From the NCBI GenBank assembly GCA_023953695.1, contig JAMLJG010000001.1:62001-126000 (forward strand): 64,000 nucleotides of DNA, written 5' to 3'. Shown piece by piece: positions 62,301 through 64,000 of the stretch. Position 1 is the first letter of the stretch, and every line of letters begins with the position of its first letter. The position numbers were made by a program, and so were the translations under genes. The notes beneath the pieces were generated by a model, which was not told where the DNA came from, ran no database searches, and was given only the letters and a program-made list of their open reading frames with translations. Source of the stretch: Kiritimatiellia bacterium. Lineage in GTDB: Bacteria; Verrucomicrobiota; Kiritimatiellia; CAIVKH01.

Positions 62301-64000
62301 GCGCGATTTCCGGTTCCGGTGCAATCAACGCGGATGCCGCGTCCGGCAACTACATCAATCTTGCGGGGAACAACTCCAGCTACACCGGCACGCTCAATGC
62401 GAATGGCGGAACCGTTCGGCTGTCTGCCGCAAACTCGTTGACCTCTGCGAATTCGCTGGCGGTCGCGTCAAGTGGAACCGTGGATGTGCGCGTGGGTGTG
62501 ACAGTGGGCTATTTGACAGGAACCGGCACGGTTCTGAACAATTCGGGCTCGGGTTCCACGCTGACGTTGAGTCCGAGCAGCGGCACGACGACGTTCGCCG
62601 GTTCTCTGCAAAACGGCGCATCCACTCTTTCGTTGACGAAGTCGGGAGCGGGCACGCAGGTGTTGACGGGCGCGAGCACCTACACCGGGAATACCACGAT
62701 CAGCGCTGGCACGCTGGTGATGAATGGAACAAACACGAGCACGGCCGCCACGGTGTCGAGTGGTGCGACGCTGATGGGCAGCGGCTCGATTGGCGGATTG
62801 ACGGTGTCGAGTGGCGGCACCGTGCGGCCGGGTGCGAATGCCAGCACCATTGGTCGTCTTGGCGTTTCATCGCTGACGATGAACAACGGCTCCTCCGCGC
62901 GCTTCAAGATTGGCGATGCTTCGGACACGACGGATCGCGACTACATTAACAATAGCGGCTCCGCGACGATTAGCGCGACGACGACGATCTATTTGGATGA
63001 CAGTCAGTTGAGCAATTTCAACCCCGCGCTGAGCTATAGCTGGAATTTGATCGTGGGCGGCATTACGGCCGCGGGCAATTTCTCGCTGGACGACTCGACA
63101 TACTGGAGCACGAGCAAGGCGGGCGGCACTTTTTCATTGTCCGCGAGCGGCAACAACCTCGTCCTGACCTTCACGCCGGTTGCGGGCGAACCGACGACGC
63201 AGGCGACGAGCATTGGATTCAGCTCTATAGGCGCGACTTCGATGACGGTCAGTTGGACCAGCGGCGATGGCGCAAATCGCATTGTGGTTGCACGAGCGGG
63301 TGGCGCGGTGAGTTCGAACCCGAGCGACAGCTCGACCTACACAGGCAATGCCACCTTTGGAAGCGGGTCGGAGATCGGAACGGGCAATTTCGTGGTGTAC
63401 AACGGCAGTGGAAGTTCCGTTTCGGTTTCGGGATTGAGCGCGGGCACGGTCTATCACTTCCGCGTGTATGAATATAATGGTTCGTCCGGCAGTGAGGACT
63501 ATCTGACGAGTACAGCGACGGGCAATCCGGCGAGCCAAACGACACTTGCGAGCGAGCCGACGACGCAGGCCACAACGGTCACCTTCTCGTCGCTCGGCAA
63601 CACGAGCATGACGATCAACTGGACTTCGGGCAATGGCGCGAATCGGCTCGTGATTGTTCGTCAAGGCTCCGCGCCGAGTGGCGGGCCGGTGGATGGCACC
63701 GCCTACACTGCGGATGCGGATTTCAGCGGCAGCGGCTCTGCCTTGGGCAGCGGCAAGGTGGTTTATCAGGGCTCGGGCAGCTCGGTGGCGATCACCGGAC
63801 TTTCGGCCTCCACGCTCTACTATGCGCAAGTTTTCGAATATAACGGCAGCGGCGCATCGCTGAATTACAATACGAGCGGCGCGAGCGGAAACCCGGGCAA
63901 TCGCTACACGCTGGCGGCGGAGCCCACGGGCCACGCGAGCGCGTTTTCGGCTTCCCCGATCTCGGCCTCGCAAATTGATCTGAGCTGGACAGCGGCGGCG
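59375..64000 (+). CDS. Giant exported protein with autotransporter-associated beta-strand repeats and FN3-like domains (3' end beyond window)
   Basis: At least 1542 residues read open to the window edge. A signal peptide with an extended basic N-terminus (about residues 1-42, ending WVSAQ) is followed by a parallel-beta-helix-like region. About seven autotransporter-associated repeats, of the form G(A/S)G-LTLSGNN-SG-GTL-IG, start near residues 338, 454, 567, 635, 749, 864 and 1090. FN3-like modules start near residue 1271 and recur (EPTTQAT starts). Gly, Ser, Thr and Asn dominate. An outer-membrane barrel or sorting signal would be beyond the window. Frame-compatible Mets at 59339 and 59345 are alternative starts. 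Confidence 0.85.
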   Translation, partial: MKRTFSRSLTLLRRGVSSPSRKRVAAVMSVVLLAMPSWVSAQSTVYFRNGATSGWWSSGDGDENRWYRASDGWDVRREDLADGQWSSSGTKAYVIVVFDNANQPTMTVNALGGAQHSINNIVFSNSTSRSFAQDGGAFLSMGGGSGNAKIEAATGGTGTYTFNLPLRLEKDTEINPVNGTLTINGTITNAGHKIIVWGDNGKTLNLNGFISGSGGLDVNQHSFVNITNNNVGLTGGMQINKGTVRVGGSTNAIGTGSIAVGTNATLELNLNSVWRPTSLTLNGTGTNSNGALRKETGSGDMTWPGGVVINNTASIHSGGGTLILNGTVSGSSGWSKIGAGALTLNGTNSFSGGLTHASSGGRINIGRSSALGSGAYIIGGASTEFDNTSGGSLSIANAFTLSGGSPTFVGSNPLTISGAVSLSGANRTITVTASTLTLSGNISESGSRRLVKEGSGTLTLSGNNAHSGGTELNSGTLNIGHANALGSGTFYTDGGTFDNSSGGALTVANAVEFDGNPTFTGTSPLTISGAGTLVGAATRTLTISASTLTLSGVLGEDSAGRNLTKQGSGTLILSGNNTYSGNTTVSAGTLQIGAGGTSGSVAGNIANSATLIFDRSNDLTYSGVLSGSGTVEKKGVGALTLSGNNTFSGAATISAGTIKLGHASALGTTAGNTTVASGGVLDLNGQTVGAEPVVLNGHGINGGGALINSSGTASHSGTISLNSNAAIGGANQMTLSGVISGANQLTKVGAGTTILSGNNTFTGNAIVSNGALRIAHANALGTGAGTTRIDSGAALELSGNIKPNEAITVSGTGVSGAGAIRNISDNNTLMGTVALAANTTVAVDSGMLGFSNVVSGAYALTKIGSGALTLDNQAHTFSGGLNINEGVTYSQGNASSLGSGTVTIGAASGSANAHLEFSGAARTHANDIVIASGSSGVATITNAGNVSITLSGAMTLNKAVGVSAIGGGSSVVNLDGAISGSGAINADAASGNYINLAGNNSSYTGTLNANGGTVRLSAANSLTSANSLAVASSGTVDVRVGVTVGYLTGTGTVLNNSGSGSTLTLSPSSGTTTFAGSLQNGASTLSLTKSGAGTQVLTGASTYTGNTTISAGTLVMNGTNTSTAATVSSGATLMGSGSIGGLTVSSGGTVRPGANASTIGRLGVSSLTMNNGSSARFKIGDASDTTDRDYINNSGSATISATTTIYLDDSQLSNFNPALSYSWNLIVGGITAAGNFSLDDSTYWSTSKAGGTFSLSASGNNLVLTFTPVAGEPTTQATSIGFSSIGATSMTVSWTSGDGANRIVVARAGGAVSSNPSDSSTYTGNATFGSGSEIGTGNFVVYNGSGSSVSVSGLSAGTVYHFRVYEYNGSSGSEDYLTSTATGNPASQTTLASEPTTQATTVTFSSLGNTSMTINWTSGNGANRLVIVRQGSAPSGGPVDGTAYTADADFSGSGSALGSGKVVYQGSGSSVAITGLSASTLYYAQVFEYNGSGASLNYNTSGASGNPGNRYTLAAEPTGHASAFSASPISASQIDLSWTAAA
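60386..62727 (+). repeat. Series of autotransporter-associated beta-strand repeats
   Basis: Within the giant gene, seven DNA stretches encode the same roughly 30-residue pattern at irregular 70-230-residue spacing (starts near 60386, 60734, 61073, 61276, 61619, 61964, 62642). Recurring phrases include GGCACGTTGACGCTGAG and GGCAACAA. They diverge in sequence, so they are old duplications, not a recent tandem expansion. Confidence 0.75.

Noticed and set aside
59375-64000. CRISPR-like array in the repetitive right end
   Set aside because: The repeats are coding, diverged and irregularly spaced, with no constant repeat/spacer lengths.

Overview
The window comes from a GC-rich anaerobic bacterium. 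My best guess is the Verrucomicrobiota/Kiritimatiellota/Lentisphaerota side of the PVC superphylum. This is an inference from content: a giant exported protein with autotransporter-associated beta-strand repeats and FN3-like modules, a PEP-CTERM protein, a combined Ech plus Hox [NiFe]-hydrogenase operon, pyruvate:ferredoxin oxidoreductase, a B12-dependent ribonucleotide reductase and a PPi-type PEP carboxykinase. No rRNA or other definitive marker is present.

Region 1-13,890 (minus strand) is a fermentation and hydrogen block. In transcription order it holds nifJ, a dihydroorotate-dehydrogenase-like oxidoreductase, a one-cluster ferredoxin, echABCDEF (membrane-bound ion-pumping [NiFe]-hydrogenase) and hoxEFUYH (soluble NAD-linked [NiFe]-hydrogenase; hoxH runs off the left edge). 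Most neighbours overlap by 4 bp or by a little more. Together they would connect pyruvate oxidation, reduced ferredoxin, H2 and NADH. The nifJ leader (13,947-14,039) folds into a nested stem structure that I cannot match to a known riboswitch.

Region 14,285-25,708 holds short transcription units. These are a small helical protein, a DedA protein, a copA-type P-ATPase preceded by an outer-membrane-barrel-like protein, a YihY/BrkB protein fused to a cyclic-nucleotide-binding domain, a MotA/ExbB-type channel protein with a long tail plus two related ExbD-like subunits, XdhC, a small membrane protein, an exported nucleosidase-like protein and a Tat-signal miniprotein.

Region 25,862-32,280 looks accessory. 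It has a large helical-repeat protein, a secreted protein with a lipase-like C-terminus, a secreted regulatory-domain protein, the 5' stump of another gene and a decayed IS110 transposase. Base composition changes part-way through the second gene.

Region 32,350-46,000 carries a secreted GH13 enzyme, a membrane glycosyltransferase with a PEGA-domain partner, rdgB, an MBOAT/SGNH/PA14 trio probably acylating a polysaccharide, tRNA-Leu(GAG) and the PPi-PEPCK. Region 46,166-50,284 holds nrdJ and a PEP-CTERM protein. Region 50,461-58,715 is the translation/RNA block nusA-infB-rbfA-truB-ribF facing rpsO-pnp; rimP is missing although a rimP-leader-like hairpin is present. From 59,375 to the right edge runs the giant repeat protein, incomplete here.

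Two intergenic sites, 44 kb apart, carry the same double palindrome (TTCCAA-N3-TTGGAA twice, exactly 32 bp apart), each just after a stop codon. This element, the nifJ leader and the three-gene channel cluster are the best candidates for something undescribed.
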